The position numbers and the translations under genes were made by a program. Below are positions 1 to 9,341 of a DNA stretch of 64,000 nucleotides, one piece after another. The stretch comes from Ureibacillus chungkukjangi (GTDB lineage: Bacteria; Bacillota; Bacilli; Bacillales_A; Planococcaceae): NCBI RefSeq assembly GCF_003217295.1, contig NZ_QJTJ01000003.1, positions 1-64,000 on the forward strand, written 5' to 3'. Positions within the stretch are counted from its first letter, which is position 1. Each line of letters begins with the position of its first letter. The notes under the pieces were generated by a model, which was not told the DNA's origin, ran no database searches, and saw only the letters and a list, made by a program, of their open reading frames with translations.

Positions 1-94
1 AGTACACACTGTAATATAAATTGAAACGCCGTATACGAGATCCGTACGTACGGTGTTGTGAGAGGGGCGAGAACTTATTCTCCCTCTACTCGAT
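1..94 (+). other. 3' end of a group II intron (domains V and VI)
   Basis: A domain V-like hairpin is visible. A lower stem at 25-33 pairs with 49-57 (one G-U pair), a two-base CG bulge lies at 47-48, and an upper stem 34-37/43-46 closes a five-base loop. The CGC at 27-29 sits where the catalytic triad is expected. A domain VI-like hairpin follows (61-66 with 82-87, 69-73 with 78-82), with an unpaired A at 88 a few bases before a CTCGAT-type 3' end near 94. The catalytic core and any reverse transcriptase would lie left of the window. The insertion is just upstream of mnmE, where jag normally ends. Confidence 0.72.
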
Positions 95-420
95 TGAGAA
101 AATATAGTTTTAAAATATTTAACTGGAATGAAACGAATAGTAAGCCTAATTTCAGTTCAATACGAATTTCAACAAGGGAATTGGTCATGGAAGATACGAC
201 TTTAAAAAATTTCTACTTATCCACATGTGGAAAATTGCTTTACTTTCGTATTTGCTTAAAATATGTTACCCTAAATTGTTAGTAAAAATGTTTTCAATAG
301 TTATTCACATGTGGATAACTTTATTTAGTTTTCACAAGATAAATGTAATTCATATTGCGTGTTGTGAAGTTAATGAAATTACGGTGAATTCGTAATGGAT
401 TTAGTAGGAGGATTTTAAAA
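95..420. other. Intergenic region before mnmE, contains DnaA boxes
   Basis: AT-rich sequence with no convincing gene; an open frame at 58-282 has no ribosome-binding site and crosses the intron end. The recognisable content is the DnaA-box group listed separately and the mnmE ribosome-binding site (AGGAGG, about 405-410). Confidence 0.6.
217..318. promoter_or_regulatory. Group of DnaA boxes upstream of mnmE
   Basis: Three exact matches to the DnaA box TTATNCACA are present: 217-225 (+), 301-309 (+) and 310-318 (-). The last two abut to form an inverted pair, TTATTCACATGTGGATAA. A near match (TGTGGAAAA) lies at 226-234. The location fits an origin-proximal DnaA binding region that could influence mnmE transcription or initiation control. 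The role is inferred; the box matches are direct. Confidence 0.7.
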
Positions 421-1806
421 ATGGATTTTGATACAATTGCTGCAATATCCACACCAATGGGAGAAGGCGCCATTGCGATCGTTCGTTTAAGTGGAGATGA
501 CGCAGTTCATATAGCAAATAAAATATTCAAATCGCCAAACGGTAAACAGCTCAAGGATGAAAAGTCACATACAATTCATTATGGGCATTTAATCGAACCG
601 AAGACCGAGGAAGTAGTAGAAGAGGTCATGTTATCGTTAATGCGCGCACCAAAAACATTCACACGTGAGGATGTAGTTGAAATCAACTGTCACGGTGGGA
701 TAGTTTCAGTCAACCGTGTTTTACAGCTCGTACTACAAAACGGTGCAAGATTAGCGGACCCTGGTGAATTTACAAAGCGTGCATTCTTAAATGGTCGTAT
801 CGATTTATCACAAGCTGAAGCTGTAATGGATTTAATCCGTGCAAAAACAGATCGTGCCATGAACGTAGCACTAGGTCAAATGGAAGGGAAGCTTTCTAAG
901 TTAATTGGCCAATTACGCGATGCTTTAATAGAGACATTAGCACATGTAGAGGTTAATATAGATTATCCTGAGTATGATGATGTAGAAGAAATGACGATAC
1001 CGGTGCTGCTAGAGAAATGCTCCTGGGTACGTGATGAGATTGCGAAGCTTTTACAAACATCTTCTCAAGGGAAAATATTGCGTGAAGGGTTATCAACGGT
1101 GATTTTAGGTAGACCGAATGTTGGTAAATCCTCACTATTAAATAGTTTAGTTCATGAGAATAAAGCAATTGTTACTGATGTAGCAGGTACAACTCGTGAT
1201 ATTATAGAAGAGTATGTCAATGTACGTGGAGTACCTTTACGTTTAGTAGACACAGCTGGTATCCGCGAAACAGAAGATATCGTTGAGCGTATAGGGGTAG
1301 AAAGATCTCGCCAGGTATTAAAGGAAGCAGATTTAATCCTGCTTGTTTTAAACTCAGCAGAAGGTCTATCTGAGGAAGATGAACGTCTATTTGAAACAAT
1401 TCAAAATATGGATTTCATCGTCGTTGTTAATAAAACAGATTTACCTCAGCAAATTGATTTGGATAAAGTAAAAGAATTATCGAATGGACGTCCTATTGTG
1501 ACAACCTCGATTTTACAAGAGCAAGGAATTATCGAATTAGAGGAAGCCATTGCTAAGACATTCTTTGAAGGTCAAATCGAAGCTAACGATTTAACATATG
1601 TTTCAAATGCACGTCATATTGCACTTTTGCATCAAGCAAAAGCAACTATTGAAGATGCAATCGATGCAGCTGAATCTGGGATTCCAGTTGATATGATTCA
1701 AATCGATGTAACGAAAACGTGGGAGCTACTAGGCGAAATCGTTGGAGACACAGTTCAAGAAAGCTTAATCAATCAGCTATTCTCACAATTCTGTTTAGGA
1801 AAATAG
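421..1806 (+). CDS. mnmE: tRNA modification GTPase MnmE (TrmE)
   Basis: With MnmG, MnmE installs the carboxymethylaminomethyl group at U34 of tRNAs reading split codon boxes. The 461-residue protein has the N-terminal tetrahydrofolate-binding domain, a helical domain, and an inserted Ras-like G domain with P-loop GRPNVGKSS at about residue 230, a DxxG-type DTAG and NKTD. It ends in the CLGK motif, whose Cys is conserved in the family. The ATG follows a strong AGGAGG site. The length is typical, and mnmG follows 65-85 bp downstream, as in Bacillus. Confidence 0.97.
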   Translation: MDFDTIAAISTPMGEGAIAIVRLSGDDAVHIANKIFKSPNGKQLKDEKSHTIHYGHLIEPKTEEVVEEVMLSLMRAPKTFTREDVVEINCHGGIVSVNRVLQLVLQNGARLADPGEFTKRAFLNGRIDLSQAEAVMDLIRAKTDRAMNVALGQMEGKLSKLIGQLRDALIETLAHVEVNIDYPEYDDVEEMTIPVLLEKCSWVRDEIAKLLQTSSQGKILREGLSTVILGRPNVGKSSLLNSLVHENKAIVTDVAGTTRDIIEEYVNVRGVPLRLVDTAGIRETEDIVERIGVERSRQVLKEADLILLVLNSAEGLSEEDERLFETIQNMDFIVVVNKTDLPQQIDLDKVKELSNGRPIVTTSILQEQGIIELEEAIAKTFFEGQIEANDLTYVSNARHIALLHQAKATIEDAIDAAESGIPVDMIQIDVTKTWELLGEIVGDTVQESLINQLFSQFCLGK

Positions 1807-1889
1807 AATTTGCTTCATTTAGGTGAAGATAACATACAAGTGTAAGAAGTAATTAATCAATTATTAGAGTAATGAAAGGAAGAGACGGC

Positions 1890-3785
1890 ATGACTACAAC
1901 ATATGATGCAGGTCAATATGATGTAATTGTCATCGGTGCAGGGCATGCTGGTGTAGAATCAGCGTATGCCTCAGCCAAAATGGGTGCAAAAACACTCATG
2001 GTGACGATTAATTTAGATATGATTGCCTTTATGCCATGTAATCCATCTGTGGGTGGACCAGCAAAAGGAATCGTTGTTCGTGAAATTGACGCATTAGGCG
2101 GTGTGATGGGAAGAGTAATCGATAAAACACACATCCAAATGCGTATGTTAAATACGGGGAAAGGACCTGCAGTGCGTGCTTTACGTGCACAAGCAGACAA
2201 AATCCTTTACCAACGAGAAATGAAGCGTTTATTAGAGGAAGAAGAAAATTTAACGATTCACCAATCAATAGTTGATGAACTAATCATTGAAGATGATGAA
2301 GTTCGCGGTGTGATTACACAAACAGGTGCAGCATACCGAGCAAAAGCAGTTATTATTACAACAGGTACGTATCTGCGCGGCGAAATTATTATTGGAGATT
2401 TAAAATATTCAAGTGGTCCAAACAACCAGCAGCCTTCTGTTAAATTAGCAGATAATATGCGCGAGCTAGGTTTTGATATGGTCCGCTTTAAAACAGGTAC
2501 ACCACCGCGTGTTGATAGCAAAACAATTGATTATAGTAAAACAGAAATTCAGCCAGGTGATGATGTTCCACGTGCTTTCAGCTTTGAAACAACTGAATTT
2601 ATCATGGATCAAATTCCTTGCTGGTTAACGTATACAAGTGCAGAAACACATCAAATTATTAATGATAATTTAGACAAAGCACCAATGTATACAGGTGCAA
2701 TTACAGGAACTGGTCCTCGTTATTGCCCATCAATTGAAACAAAAATTGTTCGTTTTAATGATAAACCACGTCACCAGCTGTTCCTTGAGCCAGAAGGCCG
2801 TGATACGCAAGAGGTTTATGTACAAGGACTTTCAACAAGTTTACCAGAGCATATTCAGCGTAAAATGCTACAATCGATTCCTGGCTTAGAAAACGCAGAA
2901 ATGATGCGCCCAGGTTATGCTATTGAGTATGATTCAATTGTACCGACACAATTATGGCCAACTTTAGAAACAAAACGCATTAAAAATCTTTACACTGCAG
3001 GTCAAATCAATGGAACGAGTGGTTATGAAGAAGCAGCGGGTCAAGGATTAATGGCTGGTATTAATGCAGCAGCTAAAGTATTAGGTAAAGATGAAGTAAT
3101 CTTAAAGCGTTCTGATGCATATATCGGTGTGCTAATCGACGATTTAGTTACGAAGGGGACAAATGAGCCATATCGCTTATTAACTTCTCGTGCAGAATAT
3201 CGTTTATTACTTCGTCATGATAATGCAGATCTACGTTTAACAGAAATTGGTCACCAATTAGGATTAATTTCAGAAGAACGTTTTACTAAGTTTAAAGAAA
3301 AAGAAGCGCAAATCGAAGCTGAAATTGCTCGTCTGCGTGAAGTGATTATAAAACCAAACGAAACGACACAAGAGGTTATTCGCTCTGTAGGCGGAACTGA
3401 ACTTAAAGATGGTATTCGTGGAGCTGATTTAGTTAAACGAACAGAGATGAACTATGACTTAGTTGCTTCATTAACGCCACCAGAGTTCGAATTAAGTGAA
3501 GAAGTGAAAGAACAAATTGAAGTTCAGTTAAAATATGAAGGCTATATCCAAAAAGCATTAAATCAAGTAGATAAACTTCATAAAATGGAAAGTAAGAAAA
3601 TTCCTGAAGACATTGATTATGATGATATTTCAAGTCTTGCTACAGAAGCTCGTGAAAAATTAAAAGAAGTACGCCCATTATCAATAGCGCAAGCATCACG
3701 TATTTCAGGTGTTAACCCTGCAGATATATCAATTTTAGCTGTCTATATTGAGCAAGGGAAAATTGCACGAGTAAGTAATGAGTAA
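1890..3785 (+). CDS. mnmG: tRNA uridine-5-carboxymethylaminomethyl modification enzyme MnmG (GidA)
   Basis: FAD-dependent partner of MnmE in U34 modification. The N-terminal dinucleotide-binding motif GAGHAGVE is near residue 15, followed by the family signature around [12 protein letters not shown] and, later, [18 protein letters not shown]. The C-terminal helical domain binds MnmE. An upstream ATG at 1872 is in frame, but AAAGGAAGAG sits about six bases before 1890, so I prefer 1890 (631 aa, near the usual 628-630). Confidence 0.96.
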   Translation: MTTTYDAGQYDVIVIGAGHAGVESAYASAKMGAKTLMVTINLDMIAFMPCNPSVGGPAKGIVVREIDALGGVMGRVIDKTHIQMRMLNTGKGPAVRALRAQADKILYQREMKRLLEEEENLTIHQSIVDELIIEDDEVRGVITQTGAAYRAKAVIITTGTYLRGEIIIGDLKYSSGPNNQQPSVKLADNMRELGFDMVRFKTGTPPRVDSKTIDYSKTEIQPGDDVPRAFSFETTEFIMDQIPCWLTYTSAETHQIINDNLDKAPMYTGAITGTGPRYCPSIETKIVRFNDKPRHQLFLEPEGRDTQEVYVQGLSTSLPEHIQRKMLQSIPGLENAEMMRPGYAIEYDSIVPTQLWPTLETKRIKNLYTAGQINGTSGYEEAAGQGLMAGINAAAKVLGKDEVILKRSDAYIGVLIDDLVTKGTNEPYRLLTSRAEYRLLLRHDNADLRLTEIGHQLGLISEERFTKFKEKEAQIEAEIARLREVIIKPNETTQEVIRSVGGTELKDGIRGADLVKRTEMNYDLVASLTPPEFELSEEVKEQIEVQLKYEGYIQKALNQVDKLHKMESKKIPEDIDYDDISSLATEAREKLKEVRPLSIAQASRISGVNPADISILAVYIEQGKIARVSNE

Positions 3786-3818
3786 AGATTCAGGTAGTAA
3801 TTAGCTTATTTTGATTTG

Positions 3819-3852
3819 CGAGCGTTCGAGCTAAAAACTTCTCGGACGCTCG
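3819..3852 (+). terminator. Hairpin between mnmG and rsmG
   Basis: An inverted repeat with 12-bp arms (3819-3830 and 3841-3852, one G-U) and a 10-base loop follows the mnmG stop codon. The downstream T-run is weak (TTCATTTTA), so it may attenuate rather than terminate before rsmG. Confidence 0.5.
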
Positions 3853-3895
3853 TTCATTTTATGAAAGAATTCTTTAAAAACTAAAGGAGATCCCT

Positions 3896-4612
3896 ATGAA
3901 CCAACAACAATTTATTGAAGCATTAAAAGAGATGGGAATAGAATTAAGTGACACGCAAATTGAACAGTTCAATAAATACTTTGAGCTATTAGTTGAGTGG
4001 AATGAAAAAATGAATTTAACAGCAATTACAGATTTAGAGGGTGTTTATTTAAAGCATTTCTATGATTCCATTAGTGCAAGCTTTTACTTTGACTTTACAA
4101 AAGTAGAATCCGTTTGTGATGTCGGGGCAGGAGCTGGATTCCCAAGCTTACCTATTAAAATTTGTTTCCCTCATTTACATGTGACAATTGTTGATTCATT
4201 AAATAAACGTATTACGTTTTTAAATCATTTAAGTGAACAGCTTCAATTAGATAATGTGACATTTGTCCATTCTCGTGCAGAAGAGTTCGGTCAAAATGAT
4301 AAATATCGTGAAAAATATGATGTAGTTACGGCTCGTGCGGTGGCAAGATTATCTGTTCTTTCTGAGCTATGTATCCCACTTGCAAAAGAGGGCGGAAGCT
4401 TTGTTGCTTTGAAGGCAGCGGCTGGCCCAGAAGAGCTAAAGGATGCAAAAAAAGCCATTACAACATTAGGTGCAGCTTTAAAGGAAGAATTTTCATATTT
4501 ATTACCTGTAGAAGAAAGTGAACGAACACTTTATATTTTTGATAAAATAAAAAAGACGCCAAAGAAATATCCACGTAAACCAGGTGTTCCAAATAAAACG
4601 CCAATTATATAA
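3896..4612 (+). CDS. rsmG: 16S rRNA (guanine-527 N7) methyltransferase RsmG (GidB)
   Basis: SAM-dependent methyltransferase that modifies G527 of 16S rRNA; loss gives low-level streptomycin resistance in related bacteria. The SAM-binding Rossmann motif appears as [14 protein letters not shown] near residues 79-92, followed by the acidic VDSLNKR strand and the VTARAV motif near residue 145. Length 238 aa matches the family. An AAAGGAGA site precedes the ATG. It follows mnmG as in the B. subtilis origin region. Confidence 0.96.
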   Translation: MNQQQFIEALKEMGIELSDTQIEQFNKYFELLVEWNEKMNLTAITDLEGVYLKHFYDSISASFYFDFTKVESVCDVGAGAGFPSLPIKICFPHLHVTIVDSLNKRITFLNHLSEQLQLDNVTFVHSRAEEFGQNDKYREKYDVVTARAVARLSVLSELCIPLAKEGGSFVALKAAAGPEELKDAKKAITTLGAALKEEFSYLLPVEESERTLYIFDKIKKTPKKYPRKPGVPNKTPII

Positions 4613-5031
4613 AAAATATGTGGTAGTATTAAATAGAGATTTAGGTGACATTAGAGATTCCTTTACTGTCACTCAATTTTAAATCTAGTTAACTAATAAT
4701 AATAATTAAGAGATTCACATATGGAATTTTCAATTACTCTATTAAACTCTACTGTTTCACATGAAACATTGTATTATAACGGTGATTTTTTAAAATTAAC
4801 TAGATAACTTATCGCTATTTTTAGCGGTTTATCGTGCTTTTTCTGAGGAAAAATTGAATTATCTTCAATTTTTAGATATAAATTTGCCTCTTGAAGCATA
4901 AATATATTATATTATGTCAATTTACTAGAGATTTTACTTCTATCGAACTCTGTACAATTTATAGATTTTAATAAATAATATTATATAAGTATTCTTGAGC
5001 AAGATAGTTTCTAAAAGGTGGTGCCTATTGA
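4613..5031. other. AT-rich intergenic region between rsmG and noc
   Basis: No gene is visible. It contains one parS-like palindrome at 4753-4768, several short A/T palindromes, and a ribosome-binding site for noc (AAAGGTGG, about 5013). A noc promoter is expected here but no single -35/-10 pair stands out. Confidence 0.6.
4753..4768. promoter_or_regulatory. parS-like ParB binding site (one mismatch)
   Basis: TGTTTCACATGAAACA differs from the Bacillus parS consensus TGTTNCACGTGAAACA at one central base (G to A). It sits between rsmG and noc, in the chromosomal zone where parS sites cluster. The central change could weaken Spo0J clamping, so it may be a weak site or one read by a relative such as Noc. 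Confidence 0.6.
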
Positions 5032-5919
5032 ATGAAAAGTCCTTTTTCACGATTTTTCGGAGGCGGAGACAAAACTGTTTCTGAAGTTAAAAGTGAAGTA
5101 GAACAAGTAGCACAAGTTGAAAAGAAAACAGCTGCAGAAGAAGTAGTGAAAATTCCAATCGATAAAATTATTCCAAATCGGTTCCAACCTCGTACAGTTT
5201 TTGATGAAGAAAAAATTGAAGAATTATCAAGAACCATTCATACGCATGGTGTCATTCAACCAATTGTTATACGCAATTTTGATGGAGAGCGTTTTGAGAT
5301 AATTGCAGGGGAACGTCGCTACCGAGCAATGAAAAAACTCAATTGGACTGAGGTTCCTGCGATTGTTCGTGATTTAAGTGATAAAGAGACTGCTTCTATT
5401 GCATTAATTGAAAATCTTCAACGAGAAGAACTGACAGCAATTGAAGAAGCTTTAGCTTATCAGCAATTATTAGAACTTCATTCACTAACACAGGAAGCAC
5501 TTGCTCAACGTTTAGGAAAAGGTCAATCTACTGTAGCAAATAAATTACGATTATTAAAATTGCCTCAATTCGTACAGGAAGCAATCTTATCAAGAGAAAT
5601 TACAGAACGTCATGCACGTGCGATGATTTCTTTAAAAGATGAAAAAGTACAAGCAGAATTAGTGGCATTAATAAAAGAATATGATTGGAATGTTCGCCAG
5701 CTGGAAGAATATATCCAACAAATGAACAAACCAAAAGAAGAAGAAACAAAAAAGGAAAAACCAAAACGTAAAGCAATTAGTAAAGATATTCGTATTGCAT
5801 TAAATACGATCAAACAATCTTTATCGATGGTGACGAAAAGTGGTATAAATGTAAATACTGAAGAAGAAGATACAGATGATTATTATCAAATCACTGTTCG
5901 AATTCCGAAGAAAAAATAA
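5032..5919 (+). CDS. noc: Nucleoid occlusion protein Noc (ParB family)
   Basis: CTP-dependent DNA-binding protein that spreads from Noc-binding sites and keeps the division septum off the nucleoid. The N-terminus [11 protein letters not shown] matches the amphipathic membrane-targeting helix of Noc. The ParB CTP-binding region follows (IIPNRFQPR, about residue 46; [11 protein letters not shown], about 95), then the ParB/Noc HTH ([22 protein letters not shown], about 160-182). It lies directly upstream of the soj-spo0J pair, as in B. subtilis, which separates it from Spo0J. Length 295 aa is slightly above the 283 aa of B. subtilis Noc. Confidence 0.94.
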   Translation: MKSPFSRFFGGGDKTVSEVKSEVEQVAQVEKKTAAEEVVKIPIDKIIPNRFQPRTVFDEEKIEELSRTIHTHGVIQPIVIRNFDGERFEIIAGERRYRAMKKLNWTEVPAIVRDLSDKETASIALIENLQREELTAIEEALAYQQLLELHSLTQEALAQRLGKGQSTVANKLRLLKLPQFVQEAILSREITERHARAMISLKDEKVQAELVALIKEYDWNVRQLEEYIQQMNKPKEEETKKEKPKRKAISKDIRIALNTIKQSLSMVTKSGINVNTEEEDTDDYYQITVRIPKKK

Positions 5920-6041
5920 AATAAATAACAAAGTGACCCAAAACAGCCTATTTCCGTTTAATATTTGAGCGATTCGCTTTTATAGGGGAGAGCTATTGAA
6001 TGGGGGCTTTAGTGATGAGACAAGCCTTCAAAACTTGTCAC

Positions 6042-6086
6042 AGAAAAAGAGCTGTCGTTTAGTCCTTATGAGATGGCTCTTTTTCT
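6042..6086 (+). terminator. Terminator downstream of noc
   Basis: Perfect 11-bp arms AGAAAAAGAGC (6042-6052) and GCTCTTTTTCT (6076-6086). The second arm carries the T-run; the A-rich first arm makes it potentially bidirectional. Confidence 0.65.
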
Positions 6087-6130
6087 ACAGCTAGAAAAGT
6101 AAAACTTTAATAGCTGAATAAGTACAAACA

Positions 6131-6168
6131 AGGCTTATCGTCATCCCATTCGACGATAAGCCTAATTT
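6131..6168. terminator. Second strong hairpin downstream of noc
   Basis: A 12-bp arm (6131-6142) pairs with 6152-6163 around a 9-base loop and is followed by AATTTTC. Two stacked hairpins isolate noc from soj-spo0J. Confidence 0.6.
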
Positions 6169-6297
6169 TCTACTGTCAAATTTATAAATTAGTTGTTTTG
6201 CAATCAATACATCTAGTTTATAAATTTGATAAAATGAACTAAGAAATCTAAATTCGATTCATATATAAATTGAGTAATGAAAGCAGGTGCAAAAAGG

Positions 6298-7059
6298 TTG
6301 GGAAGAATTATTGCCGTTACAAACCAAAAAGGTGGAGTAGGGAAAACTACAACATCTGTCAATTTGAGCGCTTGTCTTGCTTATTTAGGGAAAAAAGTTC
6401 TTTTAATAGACACTGATCCACAAGGTAATGCTACAAGTGGTGTAGGTATAAATAAAGGTGAAATTCAAGGTTGTATCTATGACGTTTTAATTGATGATGA
6501 AGAAGTAGCAAATATTATACAATCATCCAAAGTTGAAAATTTAGATGTAGTACCAGCAACAATTTCTCTTGCGGGAGCTGAAATTGAACTTGTTTCAACC
6601 ATCTCACGTGAGGTGCGCTTAAAGCATGCACTACAGAATGTTAAGGAGCAATATGATTATGTTATTATCGATTGCCCACCATCTTTAGGGTTATTAACGA
6701 TAAACGCCTTAACTGCATCAGATGCTGTAATTATTCCAGTGCAATGTGAATACTACGCACTCGAAGGGCTAAGCCAATTACTATCAACTGTTCGCCTTGT
6801 TCAAAAGCATCTTAATCAAGAATTATATATTGATGGTGTTTTACTGACGATGCTTGATGCACGGACGAATCTTGGCTTACAAGTGATTGAGGAAGTAAAA
6901 AAATATTTCCAAGACAAAGTATATAAAACCATTATCCCTCGCAATGTTCGTTTAAGTGAGGCACCAAGTCATGGTGAACCCATCATCATTTATGATTCAA
7001 AATCAAGAGGTGCAGAAGTTTATTTAGAGTTAGCAAGGGAAGTGATCAAAAATGGCTAG
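6298..7059 (+). CDS. soj: Chromosome partitioning ATPase Soj (ParA)
   Basis: ParA-family Walker ATPase that acts with Spo0J/parS in origin segregation and controls DnaA activity. The deviant Walker A motif KGGVGKTT is at residues 11-18. DTDPQGNAT and the Walker B region (VIIDCPPSLG) follow. An in-frame ATG at 6277 exists, but TTG at 6298 gives MGRIIAVTNQKGG, matches the N-terminus and 253-aa length of B. subtilis Soj, and has AGGTG eight bases upstream. Its 3' end overlaps spo0J by 8 bp. Confidence 0.95.
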   Translation: MGRIIAVTNQKGGVGKTTTSVNLSACLAYLGKKVLLIDTDPQGNATSGVGINKGEIQGCIYDVLIDDEEVANIIQSSKVENLDVVPATISLAGAEIELVSTISREVRLKHALQNVKEQYDYVIIDCPPSLGLLTINALTASDAVIIPVQCEYYALEGLSQLLSTVRLVQKHLNQELYIDGVLLTMLDARTNLGLQVIEEVKKYFQDKVYKTIIPRNVRLSEAPSHGEPIIIYDSKSRGAEVYLELAREVIKNG

Positions 7060-7909
7060 AGGTTTAGGTAAAGGAATAGGCGCATTATTTCCAACTGAAG
7101 CGATAGACAATTTACAGACTAACGAAGATCAAATTGAAAAAATTGATTTACAAAAGTTGGTGGCTAATCCTTTTCAACCACGTAAAACCTTTGAGGACGA
7201 TGCAATTGAGGAATTAGCTGAATCTATCAAGGAGCATGGAATCATTCAACCGATTGTTGTTAGGAAAAAAGGCAAAAAGTTTGAAATAGTTGTTGGGGAA
7301 AGACGATTCAGAGCTGCAAAATTAGCCAATCTAAATGAAATCCCTGCCATCGTAAGAAATCTGACGGAAGATCAAATGATGGAGCTAGCCATTTTAGAAA
7401 ATCTTCAACGTGAGGATTTAACACCTATAGAGGAAGCAGAAGCATACCAAAGCTTGATTGAAAAACTTAACTTCACTCAAGAAGAGCTTGCAAATCGTTT
7501 AGGTAAAAGTCGACCATATATTACAAACCATCTTCGTTTATTAACATTACCAGATGACGTACGGGAATTAGTAAATACCGGTGAGTTATCAATGGGACAT
7601 GGACGTACATTACTAGGTCTAAAAAATAAAAGAAGAATCACAGAGGTAGCCGAGAAGGTAATTAAGCATGGGTTGAATGTCCGTCAATTAGAGGCGCTAA
7701 TCAAACAATTAAATGAAGAGGTTTCACGTGAAACAGAGAAGCCTGTAAAAAAGGACATTTTTGTTCAGGCTACTGAAACACAATTACGTGACTACTTTGG
7801 AACAAATGTACAAATCAAAAAATCCAAGAATAAAGGAAAAATCGAAATAGAATTTTATTCTGAAGATGATTTAGAGCGTATTTTGGAAATATTACAACTA
7901 GAAGAATAG
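7052..7909 (+). CDS. spo0J: Chromosome partitioning protein Spo0J (ParB)
   Basis: CTP-dependent parS-binding clamp that loads condensin and regulates Soj. The N-terminal MARGLGKGIGALFP motif is the Soj-stimulating peptide. The CTP-binding motif GERRFRAAKLA is near residue 88, and the HTH region (ELANRLGKSRPYITNHLRLL) near residues 146-165. A C-terminal dimerisation domain completes the 285 aa. It overlaps soj by 8 bp, so translation is probably coupled. The gene contains a parS-like site of its own. Confidence 0.96.
   Translation: MARGLGKGIGALFPTEAIDNLQTNEDQIEKIDLQKLVANPFQPRKTFEDDAIEELAESIKEHGIIQPIVVRKKGKKFEIVVGERRFRAAKLANLNEIPAIVRNLTEDQMMELAILENLQREDLTPIEEAEAYQSLIEKLNFTQEELANRLGKSRPYITNHLRLLTLPDDVRELVNTGELSMGHGRTLLGLKNKRRITEVAEKVIKHGLNVRQLEALIKQLNEEVSRETEKPVKKDIFVQATETQLRDYFGTNVQIKKSKNKGKIEIEFYSEDDLERILEILQLEE
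7720..7735. promoter_or_regulatory. parS site inside spo0J
   Basis: GGTTTCACGTGAAACA matches the parS consensus TGTTNCACGTGAAACA in 15 of 16 bases; only the first base differs. A parS inside spo0J is also known in B. subtilis, so the position is conserved. Confidence 0.88.
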
Positions 7910-7918
7910 AAAAGCTGT

Positions 7919-7946
7919 GAGCGCCAAGGGTAAGGCGCTCTTTTTT
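7919..7946 (+). terminator. Terminator of soj-spo0J
   Basis: Stem GAGCGCC (7919-7925) and GGCGCTC (7934-7940) with an 8-base loop, followed by TTTTTTC. Confidence 0.88.
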
Positions 7947-7968
7947 CTAAGACATAAGAGGTTAGGAT

Positions 7969-8676
7969 ATGGTATTACTTGGATCGATTATAAACGCTTT
8001 ATTAATCATTATTGGATCAACTATTGGTCTTATTTTAAAGGGAATCCCTGAAAAAATGAAAACAACTGTTTTATCCCTTATTGGTCTTGCTGTAGCTGTT
8101 CTAGGAATTCAAATGGGAATGGAAACTACAAACTTCATCATTGTAATTATTAGTCTAGTTGTAGGTGCAGTGATTGGAGAATGGATTGATATTGATATGC
8201 GGCTGTTTCAATTGGGTAAATGGATTGAAACAAAGATTGGGCGACAATCGTCAGAGAGTAGTATAGCGGAAGGATTTATTAATGCTACGTTGTTTTTTGT
8301 GATTGGTTCGATGGCAATTTTAGGTTCTTTGGATAGCGGGATTCGAAATGATCATTCAGTTTTAATAACAAAGGGGATTATTGATGGATTTACTGCGATA
8401 GTCTTATCATCAACCTTAGGAATAGGTGTGATGTTAGCTGCAATCCCCGTATTTTTATATCAAGGCACATTAACCCTTCTTGCAGGGTTAATCAGTAAAT
8501 ATATACCTGAAGCTGCATTGAATTTATTCATTCAAGAAATGACGGCAACAGGTGGTGTCATGATTATGGCAATCGGCTTGAATATAGCTGGCCTAACTAA
8601 GATTCGAGTAGCCAATTTGCTGCCCGGCATTGTGGTAGTTGGTATTGTCGTTGTGTTCATTTTTCTTTTTCAATGA
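7969..8676 (+). CDS. DUF554 family membrane protein (YdfK/YqgA-like)
   Basis: Integral membrane protein of 235 aa with about six or seven hydrophobic segments and the glycine-rich start GSIINALLIIIGSTIGLILKGIP typical of DUF554. Transport substrate is unknown. GTGIGVML-like glycine patterns and the conserved GFINATLFFVIGSMAILG segment (about residues 100-118) support the family call. An AAGAGG site precedes the ATG. Its last 84 bp overlap the convergent yyaC gene. Confidence 0.85.
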   Translation: MVLLGSIINALLIIIGSTIGLILKGIPEKMKTTVLSLIGLAVAVLGIQMGMETTNFIIVIISLVVGAVIGEWIDIDMRLFQLGKWIETKIGRQSSESSIAEGFINATLFFVIGSMAILGSLDSGIRNDHSVLITKGIIDGFTAIVLSSTLGIGVMLAAIPVFLYQGTLTLLAGLISKYIPEAALNLFIQEMTATGGVMIMAIGLNIAGLTKIRVANLLPGIVVVGIVVVFIFLFQ

Positions 8677-9225
8677 ATGACGCTGCCAAGCAAGCAGTAA
8701 GGCACGAGCGATTTTGTTACCCATTGAATAGGTAACATTTAAACGGGTATTTTGTAAAACAAGCATTTCCATAAAGCCTCCAATATTGACGATTCCTTTA
8801 ATAGAAATGTCACCAATTGGAGGTAATTCTTTTTTTACAGCCTTCCCTGGAAATAACGGGCCATCCTGAAGAACGATATGACCTACATTTCGTTCACTAC
8901 CCAAACACGCATCAATGGCAACGATATAAGGAGTAATCGGCTTTTGATTGATCTCTTCTATTTTCGATGACAAATTAATCGCATGTAATGGGTCTTCAAG
9001 CGTACCTATAACTTCAAATGGGAATGAATGAAAACTAGATAAAAAACTGCCTGTTAAAGGACCTAGAGAATCACCTGTTGAACGATCCGTTCCAATACAA
9101 CAAAAGATGAGTTGTTCATGGTCAAAAGGAATATAATTTAAAAACAAATCACTTAATTGCCAAAGTGCGCCTGTCTGCTCATGGTGTACGAAAGAATTTA
9201 AGGGGACCTTCGAGATATTTTGCAT
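8593..9225 (-). CDS. yyaC: Spore protease YyaC (DUF1256, GPR-related)
   Basis: YyaC-family sporulation protein, structurally related to the GPR and HybD-type maturation proteases. FCCIGTDRSTGDSLGPLTG (about residue 42) and the IVAIDACLGS segment (about 107) carry conserved aspartates. An in-frame TTG lies at 9231, but GGGAGA is seven bases before the ATG at 9225, which I use (210 aa). It is antisense to its neighbours and overlaps DUF554 tail to tail. yyaC follows spo0J in B. subtilis too, which supports the call and implies a spore-former. Confidence 0.9.
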   Translation of the reverse strand: MQNISKVPLNSFVHHEQTGALWQLSDLFLNYIPFDHEQLIFCCIGTDRSTGDSLGPLTGSFLSSFHSFPFEVIGTLEDPLHAINLSSKIEEINQKPITPYIVAIDACLGSERNVGHIVLQDGPLFPGKAVKKELPPIGDISIKGIVNIGGFMEMLVLQNTRLNVTYSMGNKIARALLLAWQRHSLKKKNEHNDNTNYHNAGQQIGYSNLS

Positions 9226-9341
9226 AAGCAATTCTCCCTTTCTTTAGAATTGGTAAAAAATTATCTTTTATGGTAAAAATTGAACTATATTGTAATCAAA
9301 GTATATTCAAATTTTTAGCTACTTATACAAGGAGTGGAAAA

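Larger units (their letters stand above)
5920..6297. other. Intergenic region between noc and soj
   Basis: Holds two strong hairpins (entered separately) and an AT-rich stretch before soj with TTGCAA near 6198 and TATAAA near 6219 (spacing 15), a possible but suboptimal soj promoter. No gene seen. Confidence 0.5.

Noticed and set aside
58-282. 74-codon ORF upstream of mnmE
   Set aside because: It starts inside the intron 3' end, has no ribosome-binding site, contains a DnaA box and resembles no protein.
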